Assembly (NCBI GenBank): GCA_002336975.1
Contig: DDFA01000142.1
Span: forward strand, 4,653-32,228
Direction: 5' to 3'
Source of the DNA: Phyllobacteriaceae bacterium UBA1940
Lineage (GTDB): Bacteria > Pseudomonadota > Alphaproteobacteria > Rhizobiales > Rhizobiaceae
DNA: 27,576 nt
A model generated the notes under the pieces. It saw only the letters and a program-made list of their open reading frames with translations, did not search any database and was not told the origin of the DNA. Positions 18,563 through 27,141 of this stretch are shown in pieces; position 1 is the stretch's first letter, and each line of letters starts with the position of its first letter. Position numbers and translations under genes: made by a program.

Positions 18563-19321
18563 TCACTCCGCCGGGCCGTCGAACCGGTCCCAGCCTTTGG
18601 GACCGAGATGTTCCTGGGGCGTAAACCGCACCTTATAGTCCATCTTGCGCGAGCCGTTGACCCAGTAGCCGAGATAGACATGGGGCAGGCCGAGCGCCCG
18701 GGCGCGGGCGATGTGGTCGAGGATCATGAACGTGCCCAGCGACCGGTCGGCAAGGTCGGGATCGTAATAGGAATAGACCATCGACATGCCGTCCGACATC
18801 TTGTCCGACAGCGCCACCGCGATCAGTTCGCCGGTCCCCTTGCCGGTGATGAAACTGTCGGGGCCGCGCTTGCGGTATTCTATGATTTTTGTGTCGACAT
18901 GAGTGTCCTCGACCATCATCGCATAGTCGAGCACGCTCATGTCGGACATGCCGCCGCGGGTGTGGCGGCGGTCGAGATAGGTGCGAAACAGCGAATATTG
19001 CTCGGTCGTCGGTTCGGCGTCGTGCAGCGCGCCGATGAGGTCGGAATTGCGCTGCACCACCTTGCGCATGTTGCGCGTCAGCTTGAACTCGCCGGCCAGG
19101 ATGCGCACCGAGACGCAGGCGCGGCAGGTTTCGCAGGCGGGACGATAGGCGATGTTCTGCGAGCGGCGGAAACCGCCCTGGGTCAAGAGATCGTTCATCT
19201 CCGGCGCGCGCTCGCCGACCAGGTGGGTGAACACCTTTCGTTCGAACTGGCCGTCGAGATAGGGGCAGGGCGACGGGGCTGTCAGGAAAAATTGCGACGG
19301 CTGTGTCGAATGCTGCGTCAT
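18563..19321 (-). CDS. bpt: Aspartate/glutamate leucyltransferase (Bpt)
   Basis: A 252-residue aminoacyl-tRNA-protein transferase of the ATE family. It adds Leu from Leu-tRNA to proteins with N-terminal Asp or Glu, marking them for ClpS/ClpAP degradation (N-degron pathway, cytoplasm). The N-terminal ATE domain has C19 in PSPCPYLDG and the cluster C63/C66/C69 in ACETCRACV, the positions that bind metal or an Fe-S cluster in the family. The C-terminal acyltransferase (GNAT-like) domain includes [20 protein letters not shown] and [18 protein letters not shown] 19321 fits the family start [12 protein letters not shown]; the frame extends to 19375. Bpt rather than Arg-specific ATE1 follows from its bacterial type, not a visible residue. 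Confidence 0.94.
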   Translation of the reverse strand: MTQHSTQPSQFFLTAPSPCPYLDGQFERKVFTHLVGERAPEMNDLLTQGGFRRSQNIAYRPACETCRACVSVRILAGEFKLTRNMRKVVQRNSDLIGALHDAEPTTEQYSLFRTYLDRRHTRGGMSDMSVLDYAMMVEDTHVDTKIIEYRKRGPDSFITGKGTGELIAVALSDKMSDGMSMVYSYYDPDLADRSLGTFMILDHIARARALGLPHVYLGYWVNGSRKMDYKVRFTPQEHLGPKGWDRFDGPAE

Positions 19322-19413
19322 GAGAGAAGTATGGACTCCCGCTGTTGCGCGAAGCTTGTCGCGCCACGCCGACAAAGGTCAAGGAAAATCGCTGCGGATC
19401 GCGGCGGCGCGGG

Positions 19414-19884
19414 TTACGCGTCGTCGCGCACGATCACAGTGCCGAGCAACACGTCGTGCAGGGTGCGCTTGCCGTCGGTGAACCAGGAGACCAGCAGGAT
19501 CAGCGGCGTCAGCGCCGCGTTGAAAGCCCAGAACAGGACGGTGTGGACGATCGCCAGCAGCCAGTCGGTCCGCGACCCATCCAGGCGCTCCATCCGCAGG
19601 CCACAGATGCGCATTCCAGGCGTCGCCTGGTTGGGCCCGCCAAGCGTCATCGCGACATAGGGCAGCGCCACCACGATGCCGAGCGCCGGCAGCAGCAGCC
19701 AGCCGAGGCCGAACGTGACGATGCCGAGCAGGAAGACCAGAAGCCCCACGGGGATGAGCAGCAATCCGATGAACAGATAATCGATCAGAAAGGCGAAGAC
19801 GCGCCGGGTCAAAACGCCATCGAACGCGCGCGCATCCCGCAGTTTGGGGTTGAGCGCATCGCCGTCTGTCGTCATTTTGGTCAT
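19414..19884 (-). CDS. RDD-family membrane protein
   Basis: A 156-residue inner-membrane protein with the RDD domain. The first helix region begins with the family signature GVLTRRVFAFLIDYL (Arg and Asp-containing), and further helices lie around LLIPVGLLVFLLGIVTFGLGW-like and ALPYVAMTLGG segments. The last signature is TDGKRTLHDVLLGTVIV. GGPNQATPGMRICGLRM is the conserved cytoplasmic GKxxxG-like loop. Function is unknown; RDD proteins are sometimes linked to ion transport, which I cannot confirm here. The start is ATG 19884 with GGGA 5 bases upstream. It lies between DUF423 and bpt in the hemB run, with about 90 bases either side, so separate promoters are possible. Confidence 0.88.
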   Translation of the reverse strand: MTKMTTDGDALNPKLRDARAFDGVLTRRVFAFLIDYLFIGLLLIPVGLLVFLLGIVTFGLGWLLLPALGIVVALPYVAMTLGGPNQATPGMRICGLRMERLDGSRTDWLLAIVHTVLFWAFNAALTPLILLVSWFTDGKRTLHDVLLGTVIVRDDA

Positions 19885-19971
19885 GATCCCAGCAAGATGG
19901 TGCGCCAGGCCGACGATTCAAGGCGGTGGCGCTGATTTTGGGATTTGCCGGCGACGGGTGCGCCTATCCAG

Positions 19972-20325
19972 CTATCGACTGCGCCGCATTGCGATGGCCG
20001 CGGCGGCGACGCCGAGCCAGCCGGCGATCATCAGCAGGCCGCCGGTGGGCGCGGCCATCGGAAACAGGCGGTGGCCGAAATAGTACCGCGCCAGCAGATC
20101 GCAGCCAAACACCGCGACGCCAAGCGCCAGCGCCAGGCCGGCATAGTCGACCGGCCGCCGCTTGTCCGTCGCGGTCAGGCCGAGCGCCAGCAGCGCCGGG
20201 GCGTGGGCCAGAAACATGGTCGACGCCGCCGAAAAATTGCTGACGTCGGTGTGGGCGGCGGCGGCCGCCGTCGCCACGCCCGCCGCGCCGGCCAGTCCGG
20301 CGCAGATGAGAAACGGGGTGCGCAT
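19972..20325 (-). CDS. DUF423 family membrane protein (YgdD-like)
   Basis: A 117-residue integral membrane protein with four hydrophobic segments, resembling DUF423/YgdD. Segments are at residues 4-22, 33-50, 60-78 and 90-112, and the family features are a conserved FLAHAPALLALGL stretch and an APTGGLLMIAGWL stretch. The reaction or ligand is unknown. ATG 20325 is 14 bases after the hemB stop, so it is very likely co-transcribed with hemB. The frame is open upstream to 20406 but that would overlap the hemB coding end. The protein ends in AMRRSR. Confidence 0.85.
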   Translation of the reverse strand: MRTPFLICAGLAGAAGVATAAAAAHTDVSNFSAASTMFLAHAPALLALGLTATDKRRPVDYAGLALALGVAVFGCDLLARYYFGHRLFPMAAPTGGLLMIAGWLGVAAAAIAMRRSR

Positions 20326-20339
20326 GATGGCTGGCGGAC

Positions 20340-21377
<1,038 letters not shown>

Positions 21378-21400
21378 CGGGCAGGTCCTCGTTCCGCCGC

Positions 21401-21429
21401 CTGATAGCACAGCCGCCGGCCGAGACCAA
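21401..21429 (-). promoter_or_regulatory. Candidate hemB promoter
   Basis: On the minus strand, TTGGTC (21424-21429), a 17-base spacer and TATCAG (21401-21406) lie 24 bases upstream of the hemB start. Both boxes deviate from consensus, so this is a prediction only. Confidence 0.35.
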
Positions 21430-21469
21430 TCTTGCTGTGGGCGGCTCGCCGGCTTGCCCACCCGCGCCA

Positions 21470-21498
21470 TTGACGCGCGCGCGCCCATCGCCATACCG
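21470..21498 (+). promoter_or_regulatory. Candidate promoter for the hydroxyisobutyryl-CoA hydrolase gene
   Basis: TTGACG (21470-21475), a 17-base spacer and ATACCG (21493-21498) precede the start codon by 26 bases. The -35 is good and the -10 is poor. A GTGGGC/GCCCAC inverted repeat (21437-21461) lies just upstream, between the two divergent promoters. Confidence 0.35.
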
Positions 21499-21524
21499 GT
21501 AGCTGGAGTTTTGGAGACGAGACG

Positions 21525-22571
21525 ATGAGCGGCGACGCCGACCAGGAAATTCTGTTCGACAGGCGGGGCCATGCCGGCGTGGTGACGCTGAACCGGCCCA
21601 AGGCGCTGAACGCCGTCACCCACAACATGATCCTGCGCATGGACGAGAAGATGCGCCAGTGGGAGGCAGACGACGCGGTCAAGGCTGTGATCGTCAAGGG
21701 CGAGGGCAGGGCGTTTTGCGCCGGCGGCGACATCATGGACGTCTATCGCGCCGGCAGGGAAGGCCGGAAGCTGACGCAGTTCTTCGCCGACGAATACCGC
21801 CTGAACGCCTATCTGGCCCGCTACGCCAAGCCGGTCGTGGCGCTGATCGACGGCATCGTCATGGGTGGCGGCGTCGGCCTGTCGTTCCACGGCTCGCACC
21901 GGGTGCTGGGCGAAAAGGCGCTGTTTGCGATGCCGGAAGTCGGCATCGGATTCTTTCCCGATGTCGGCGGCGGCTATCTCCTGTCGCGCGTCAAGGGCGG
22001 TTACGGCATTTATCTGGGGCTGACCGGCGCGCGCATCGGCCCTGGCGATACGCTGCGCGCCGGACTGGCGACCCATGCGGTGAGGTCGGACGAACTGGCG
22101 AAGGTCGAAGAGGGCGTGATCGAGACAGGCGATCCCGACGCGGTGCTGGCGCCGCTGGCGATCCAGCCGCCGCCGGGCCTCGACGAGGCGACCGCCGCCC
22201 TGATCGGCCACCATTTCACCCGCGGCAGCCTGAACGACCTGATCGAGAGCCTGCGCCAGTCGAGGGAGGCGGGAGACGAGTTTGCGGCCAAAACGCTTGG
22301 CGTGATCGAAACCAGGTCGCCAACCAGCGTCAGCGTCGCGTTCCGGCAGGTGACCTACGCGGAAATGTTCGACATGGACGAGGCGATGAAAATGGAGTTC
22401 CGCATCCTCAACCGGATGCTGGAGGGCCATGATTTCTACGAAGGCATCCGCGCGGTTCTGGTCGACAAGGGCGATACGCCAAAATGGTCGCCGGCGACGC
22501 TGGCGGAGATAGACGAGGCGCGGATCGACACGTATTTTGCGCCATTGCCCGGCGCGGAACTGGAATTGTGA
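21525..22571 (+). CDS. 3-hydroxyisobutyryl-CoA hydrolase
   Basis: A 348-residue crotonase-fold enzyme that fits the HIBYL-CoA hydrolase branch (valine catabolism: 3-hydroxyisobutyryl-CoA to 3-hydroxyisobutyrate). The oxyanion-hole motifs are GRAFCAGGDIMDVYR near residue 66 and GGGVGLSFHGSHRVLGE near residue 116. The PEVGIGFFPDVGGGYLLSR stretch carries the Glu and Asp typical of this hydrolase branch. The length exceeds simple enoyl-CoA hydratases (about 260) by a C-terminal extension that ends in DEARIDTYFAPL, typical for hydrolases. ATG 21525 has GGAG 8 bases upstream. It is followed after 10 bases by the DUF6163 gene. An enoyl-CoA hydratase activity is the main alternative. Confidence 0.87.
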   Translation: MSGDADQEILFDRRGHAGVVTLNRPKALNAVTHNMILRMDEKMRQWEADDAVKAVIVKGEGRAFCAGGDIMDVYRAGREGRKLTQFFADEYRLNAYLARYAKPVVALIDGIVMGGGVGLSFHGSHRVLGEKALFAMPEVGIGFFPDVGGGYLLSRVKGGYGIYLGLTGARIGPGDTLRAGLATHAVRSDELAKVEEGVIETGDPDAVLAPLAIQPPPGLDEATAALIGHHFTRGSLNDLIESLRQSREAGDEFAAKTLGVIETRSPTSVSVAFRQVTYAEMFDMDEAMKMEFRILNRMLEGHDFYEGIRAVLVDKGDTPKWSPATLAEIDEARIDTYFAPLPGAELEL

Positions 22572-22581
22572 TCAAGGTCTG

Positions 22582-23007
22582 ATGGTCTATCGCGACAGCC
22601 CAGCGATTGCGCGTCCAAGCGTCGCCGAACAGGCCTTCTGGTGGTTCCACCGCATCATCGCCGTCTATTGCGTGATGTTCGGCACGCTCTACTGGGTGCG
22701 GCTGATCGGCGTCTATGACGGGGCGCTGTGGCGCTTCGACCTGATGCCGGTGCAATGGCAGATCGCCGCGACGATGCTGGCGGCGCTCTACCCTTTCGCC
22801 GGCATCGGCCTGTGGATGCTGACCTCGTGGGGCTGGGTGATCTGGCTGCTGTGCGCGGTGACCGAGGTCATCATGTATGCGGGCTTCCCGCAATATTTCG
22901 GCGCCAAATATTCGGTGGTGGCGCTGCATGTCGCGGTAGCGCTGCTTTATGTGGCGTTCCGCGTTGTCTTGCGCGTGCAGGCGCGCGACGTTCGGCAGGA
23001 CCGCTGA
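22582..23007 (+). CDS. DUF6163 membrane protein
   Basis: A 141-residue membrane protein of unknown function with four predicted transmembrane helices: residues about 22-42 (IIAVYCVMFGTLYWVRLIGV), 55-75, 78-100 (WMLTSWGWVIWLLCAVTE) and 108-130. It carries many Trp residues and ends in a charged tail RVQARDVRQDR. I recall this family as rhizobial and usually placed before the ldtR regulator. The ATG at 22582 has AAGGT 5 bases upstream. The link to LdtR-controlled envelope biology is inference from position. Confidence 0.75.
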   Translation: MVYRDSPAIARPSVAEQAFWWFHRIIAVYCVMFGTLYWVRLIGVYDGALWRFDLMPVQWQIAATMLAALYPFAGIGLWMLTSWGWVIWLLCAVTEVIMYAGFPQYFGAKYSVVALHVAVALLYVAFRVVLRVQARDVRQDR

Positions 23008-23075
23008 TTTTCCAAAATATTCGCAAGGTTTCCCCTGCGGGATTTATTTTCGGTTTCTCCGCTTCTTAACCAATT

Positions 23076-23128
23076 CGTTTACCTCAAATTAAGCTTCTCT
23101 TTCGAACGCGCCGCGTAACCACTGGTTA
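23076..23128. promoter_or_regulatory. AT-rich regulatory region upstream of ldtR
   Basis: The gap between DUF6163 and ldtR (23008-23228) is AT-richer than its surroundings. It holds TTAACC at 23076, TTTACC at 23088 and a perfect palindrome TAACCA-C-TGGTTA at 23116-23128. The TTAACC half-sites resemble CtrA half-sites but their spacing is off by one. An LdtR autoregulatory site is another option. No clear -35/-10 pair was found. Confidence 0.3.
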
Positions 23129-23228
23129 AGCCTGCGGTTTAAGTCGAATTTTATGTGACGTCGCTATGGTCGCGGCCAAGGTGAGCAAAAAGACATCACC
23201 AGGCGTCACACAGAAGAGGCAGACCAAT

Positions 23229-23744
23229 ATGAACACGATGCGTTCCACGCAGCCGCCGACACCGGTCAAAGACGAGCGCAAGGATGCGATCCGCACCCTT
23301 TACATGGAATCGCTGCAGCTGGTCGAAAGGCTGCACCGCCGGCTGCTCGACGTGATCAAGGACGAGTTCGACCGCAAGGGCCAGTCCGACATCAACGCCA
23401 TCCAGGCGCTGCTGTTGTTCAATATCGGCAATGCCGAACTGACCGCTGGCGAACTGCGCTCGCGTGGTTATTATCTGGGCTCCAACGTCTCCTACAATCT
23501 GAAGAAGCTGGTGGAGCTCGGCTTCATCAATCACCAGCGCTCGCGGGTCGACCGTCGCTCGGTGCGCGTCAGCCTGACCCCGAAGGGCGCGGCGATCGCC
23601 GAGGTTGTCGCCAAGCTTTATGAACGCCATATCGGCTCGATCGAGCAGGTCGGCGGCATCAATTCCGACGAATTCCACCAGATGAACCGCGCGCTGCAGC
23701 GGCTCGACCGTTTCTGGAACGACACCATCGCCTATCGGATGTAA
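23229..23744 (+). CDS. ldtR: MarR-family transcriptional regulator LdtR
   Basis: A 171-residue winged-helix regulator of the MarR family. The DNA-binding part covers residues about 60-130: NAIQALLLFNIGNAELTAGE, the recognition helix region GYYLGSNVSYNLKKLVELG, and the wing HQRSRVDRRSVRVSLT. It strongly resembles LdtR of Liberibacter and Sinorhizobium, which controls L,D-transpeptidase genes and osmotic stress tolerance. Placement directly before an L,D-transpeptidase supports this. I chose ATG 23229, with GAGG 9 bases upstream; the in-frame ATG 23166 has no ribosome site and would add 21 residues. A long hairpin (23766-23803) follows the stop. Confidence 0.88.
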   Translation: MNTMRSTQPPTPVKDERKDAIRTLYMESLQLVERLHRRLLDVIKDEFDRKGQSDINAIQALLLFNIGNAELTAGELRSRGYYLGSNVSYNLKKLVELGFINHQRSRVDRRSVRVSLTPKGAAIAEVVAKLYERHIGSIEQVGGINSDEFHQMNRALQRLDRFWNDTIAYRM

Positions 23745-23765
23745 CTGACGCAATCCTTGGTCTGG

Positions 23766-23803
23766 CGCCAGCGGCGCGCGGGCAAACCCGCGCGCCGCTG
23801 GCG
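23766..23803 (+). terminator. Strong stem-loop after ldtR
   Basis: A perfect 17-bp stem: CGCCAGCGGCGCGCGGG (23766-23782) pairs with 23787-23803 around a CAAA loop. It lies 22 bases after the ldtR stop. Only TTT follows, so it is an intrinsic terminator with a short U-tract or a transcript-stabilising hairpin. It separates ldtR from ldtP. Confidence 0.75.
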
Positions 23804-23829
23804 TTTGCGCGAGTGTCCCGATCGCAAAC
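23803..23829. promoter_or_regulatory. Inverted repeat upstream of ldtP
   Basis: GTTTGCG (23803-23809) and CGCAAAC (23823-23829) form a 7-bp inverted repeat with a 13-base spacer, starting at the base of the terminator stem and about 215 bases upstream of the ldtP start. It may be an operator, possibly for LdtR. The rest of the 297-base gap (23745-24041) shows nothing else I can name. Confidence 0.3.
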
Positions 23830-24041
23830 CGCAATTCCAGCCGTCGACGGCCTGATAACGGCAAATTGAGTTGGCCGGGGTCAACATGCCGCCATATTCG
23901 GGTGGCAGCGAAGCAGGCGAGTGGGGCTTTGCGCGCCAGATTGCGCCTGCGGCGGAGGACCGTCGCGCTGTGCGAGCGTGGGTAGACCTCGACATTGCGT
24001 GGACCATCGGCGCGCAGGCGCCGGAGCGGGAATTGATCGAT

Positions 24042-25292
24042 ATGAAAACCAACACCAGCCGCCGGACTTTCCTGACGGGCGCCGCGACGTTGTTTGCAGG
24101 CGCGGCCTACGCGCAGGACCAGATTCTCCAGGACATTTTTGCGGCCCGCAAACGCGGCAACTGGGACGATTCCTTCGACGCCAAGGCGTCGACCAGCAAT
24201 GCGGTGGTCTCCTCGTTCCAGCCGATCTACAGCCTGGACACGGTCAACAATGTCGAGCAGGCGATCGGCCAGTACAGCAACATCGCCGCCCAGGGCGGCT
24301 GGCCGCAGGTGCCGGCGACCAAGAAGCTGAAGCTGGGCGTCGCCGACGCCGACGTCGTGGCGCTGCGCCGCCGCCTGATGGTGACCGGAGACCTGCCGCA
24401 GGACGCGGGCCAGTCCGACCAGTTCGATTCCTATGTCGACGCCGGCGTCAAGCGCTTCCAGTCGCGCCACGGCCTGCCGGCCGACGGCGTCACCGGCCAG
24501 TACACCTTCGCGGCGATGAATGTCGACGCCAATACGCGTCTGGGCCAGTTGCAGACCAATCTCGAGCGGCTGCGCTCACGCTCCGACCTGTATGGCGGCC
24601 GCTATGTGCTGGTGAACATTCCGGCCGCCCAGATCGAGGCGGTGGAGAACGGCCGCGTCGTGCAGCGACACACCGCGATCGTCGGCAAGATCGACCGTCC
24701 GACGCCGTTGCTCGATTCCAAGATCAACGAAGTTATCGTCAATCCCTACTGGACCGCGCCGGAATCGATCATCCGCAAGGACATCATTCCGCTGATGCGC
24801 AAGAACCCGCAATATCTGACCAAGAACGGCATCCGCATTTTTGGACCCGACGGGCAGGAGATTCCGCCGGAAGCGATCGACTGGAACACCGAAGACGCCG
24901 CGAAATACATGCTTCGCCAGGACCCGTCGAAGATCAACGCCATGTCGTCGGTGAAGATCAATTTCCCGAGCCCGGAAAACGTCTACATGCACGACACGCC
25001 GTCGCAGGGCCTGTTCAACAAGCTGATGCGCTTCGATTCGTCGGGCTGCGTAAGGGTGCAGAACGTCCGCGACCTCGTCACCTGGATCCTGCGCGATACG
25101 CCCGGCTGGACCCGCCAGCACTTTGAGGACACCATCCGCGGCGGCCAGAACACGCCGGTCAATGTCGTCAATCCGGTGCCGGTGCATTTCCAGTATATTT
25201 CGGCCTGGGCGACCGGCGGCGTGACACAGTTCCGCGACGACATCTACGCCAAGGACGGCGCACGCGAACTGATGCTGTCGAACGCCGGCTGA
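24042..25292 (+). CDS. Tat-exported L,D-transpeptidase (LdtP-like)
   Basis: A 416-residue periplasmic L,D-transpeptidase of the YcbB/YkuD type, which forms 3-3 peptidoglycan cross-links or attaches proteins to the wall. Residues 1-24 are a Tat-type signal (SRRTFLTGAATLFAGAAYA). A peptidoglycan-binding domain (about residues 105-163) has the VALRRRLMVTGDL and VKRFQSRHGLPADGVTG repeats. The YkuD domain follows, with H317 in HDTPSQ and catalytic C336 in RFDSSGCVRV. ATG 24042 was chosen because the signal peptide begins there; the frame is open to 23871. It follows LdtR and is probably its target. A good terminator lies at 25317-25342. It corresponds to the gene called ldtP in Liberibacter by context. 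Confidence 0.92.
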   Translation: MKTNTSRRTFLTGAATLFAGAAYAQDQILQDIFAARKRGNWDDSFDAKASTSNAVVSSFQPIYSLDTVNNVEQAIGQYSNIAAQGGWPQVPATKKLKLGVADADVVALRRRLMVTGDLPQDAGQSDQFDSYVDAGVKRFQSRHGLPADGVTGQYTFAAMNVDANTRLGQLQTNLERLRSRSDLYGGRYVLVNIPAAQIEAVENGRVVQRHTAIVGKIDRPTPLLDSKINEVIVNPYWTAPESIIRKDIIPLMRKNPQYLTKNGIRIFGPDGQEIPPEAIDWNTEDAAKYMLRQDPSKINAMSSVKINFPSPENVYMHDTPSQGLFNKLMRFDSSGCVRVQNVRDLVTWILRDTPGWTRQHFEDTIRGGQNTPVNVVNPVPVHFQYISAWATGGVTQFRDDIYAKDGARELMLSNAG

Positions 25293-25316
25293 TCCCGATC
25301 TTACGCCAATCGCCAG

Positions 25317-25342
25317 CGGCCATCCGTCAGGGTGGCCGTTTT
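25317..25342 (+). terminator. Intrinsic terminator after ldtP
   Basis: CGGCCATCC (25317-25325), a GTCA loop and GGGTGGCCG (25330-25338) make a 9-bp stem with one G-U pair, followed by TTTTCGTTT. It lies 24 bases after the stop codon. Confidence 0.75.
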
Positions 25343-25401
25343 CGTTTGCACCCGCCGTTTTCGCTGTTGCCTCAATCGCCGTACTGCCCGAATTTGCTCG
25401 G

Positions 25402-27036
25402 GTGGAGATTTTTCGCCTTGTCCTGATCCTCTTGACCGTTGTGATCGCGTCGCAGCCGCTGGCGCGCCTGCTCAAAGTGGCGCCGTTGCCGATCGTGCAG
25501 ATCTGCATTGGCGCGGCGCTCGCCTGGCCGGTGACCGGAGGGTTGCATGTCGAGCTCGAGCCGGAAGTGTTCCTGCTGATCTTCATCCCGCCGCTGCTGT
25601 TCGGCGACGCCTGGCAGGCGCCCAAGCGCGAGTTCTGGCAGATGCGCGGGCAGATCGCCTCGATGGCGTTCGGGCTGGTGTTCTTCACCATCGCCGCATT
25701 CGGCTTCGCGCTGCACTGGCTGGTGCCGGCGGTGCCGCTGGCGGTCGCCTTCGCCGCCGCCGCGATCCTGTCGCCGACGGATGCGGTGGCAGTGTCGTCG
25801 ATCGTCGACAAGGACAGGTTGCCGCCGCCGATGTTGCATCTGCTGGAGGGCGAATCCCTGTTCAACGACGCATCGGGCCTGGTGATGTTCCGCTTTGCGT
25901 CGGCCTCGGCGCTGACCGGGGCCTTTTCGCTGTCGGATGCGTCGGCGGCGTTTGTCTACGCCGTCGTCGCCGGCGCCGCATGCGGAATCATCTGTTTGAT
26001 TGTCGCAGTCAAGGCGCTGAAAATACTGTCCAAAATGTCGACCGGCGCGGCCGAGTGCCAGGTTCTTGTCATGATCATGCTGCCGTTCCTCGCCTATCTG
26101 CTGGCCGAGCACATCGAGGCGTCGGGCGTGCTGGCGGCGGTGATGGCTGGAATGATGGCGGGCCGGCTTGGCCTGTTCCGCTATCTTGGCGTCTCGGCCC
26201 GGATGATCGCCGCGTCGAGCTGGCAGATGATCTCCTTTGCGCTCAACGGCGCGATCTTTGTGTTCCTGGGCCTGCAACTGCCGGCGATCATCCGCTCGAC
26301 GCCGCCGCAATTGACCGAACGCCACTGGCTGATCGAGCCGGTCGTCATCGTGGCGCTCCTGACCCTGTGCCTGCTGGCGCTGCGCTTCGTCTTCATGTTC
26401 GCCGGCGGCGCCATCGGCCGGCTGACGGGCAGGGCGCGCTATCTGTTTTCGGCGAAGATGAAGGTCGCCACCTCGGTCGCCGGCGTTCGCGGCGCGGTGA
26501 CGCTGGCCGCGGCCCTGTCGCTGCCGCTGGCGATGCCCGACGGGACGCCGTTTCCGGCGCGCGATCTGGTGATCTTCCTGGCGACGGGCGTGATCCTGTT
26601 CTGGCTGCTGATCGCGTGGCTGTTGCTGCCGGGCCTGACCCGCAATCTCGAATCCGGGGGGCACGCCGCCGCCGAACTGGAAATGAAATCGGCGCGACTG
26701 GCCGCCGCGCAGGCCGCGATCGCGCGGCTGGAGCAGGAGGCGGCGAATGACGGCGCTGAGGATGGCGCGATCACGCCGCGACAGGCCGCCGCCGAGGGGC
26801 TGATCGCCGGCTATCGCGGCCGCATCGCGGCGCTGGAGCAGGGCGGTTCGGCGCCGGCGGAGACGAGGGCGGAGATCGCCGCGCAGGCGCAGATGCGCCA
26901 GGCCGCCCTGCAGGCGGAAGGCGACAGGCTGCGGCAGATGCTGCTGTCGGGCGAGATCAACGACCACACCGCCCAGCGGCTGTTCGAGGAACTTACGCTC
27001 GCGCAGGCGGCGCTCGCCGCCAAGCGCCGCCACTGA
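25402..27036 (+). CDS. CPA1-family Na+/H+ antiporter
   Basis: A 544-residue cation/proton antiporter of the CPA1 (NhaP/YjcE) family in the inner membrane; it swaps Na+ or K+ for protons. About 12 helices cover residues 1-420. Key motifs are LSPTDAVAVSSIVDK near residue 127 and the ion-binding GESLFNDASGLVMF near residue 153. VRGAVTLAAALSLPLAMP near residue 364 is the usual CPA1 repeat. The last ~120 residues are a soluble, Ala/Glu/Arg-rich region (EMKSARLAAAQAAIARLEQE and later repeats) that looks like a coiled coil. The start is GTG 25402 with no strong ribosome site. It stands alone between the ldtP terminator and glyA. Confidence 0.9.
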   Translation: MEIFRLVLILLTVVIASQPLARLLKVAPLPIVQICIGAALAWPVTGGLHVELEPEVFLLIFIPPLLFGDAWQAPKREFWQMRGQIASMAFGLVFFTIAAFGFALHWLVPAVPLAVAFAAAAILSPTDAVAVSSIVDKDRLPPPMLHLLEGESLFNDASGLVMFRFASASALTGAFSLSDASAAFVYAVVAGAACGIICLIVAVKALKILSKMSTGAAECQVLVMIMLPFLAYLLAEHIEASGVLAAVMAGMMAGRLGLFRYLGVSARMIAASSWQMISFALNGAIFVFLGLQLPAIIRSTPPQLTERHWLIEPVVIVALLTLCLLALRFVFMFAGGAIGRLTGRARYLFSAKMKVATSVAGVRGAVTLAAALSLPLAMPDGTPFPARDLVIFLATGVILFWLLIAWLLLPGLTRNLESGGHAAAELEMKSARLAAAQAAIARLEQEAANDGAEDGAITPRQAAAEGLIAGYRGRIAALEQGGSAPAETRAEIAAQAQMRQAALQAEGDRLRQMLLSGEINDHTAQRLFEELTLAQAALAAKRRH

Positions 27037-27141
27037 CGCAAACAGATGATCGGAATTCGTAAGCCGGACGTGGCGGCCCCGCCCCATGTGTGTTAGTGGC
27101 GCGACCGAACCGACAGGCCCGACACTTACAGGATCCTCGAC

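Noticed and set aside
27037..27141. Possible riboswitch before glyA
   Set aside because: Only a short GGCGG/CCGCC repeat is visible in about 105 bases, too little for a glycine, SAM or THF riboswitch.
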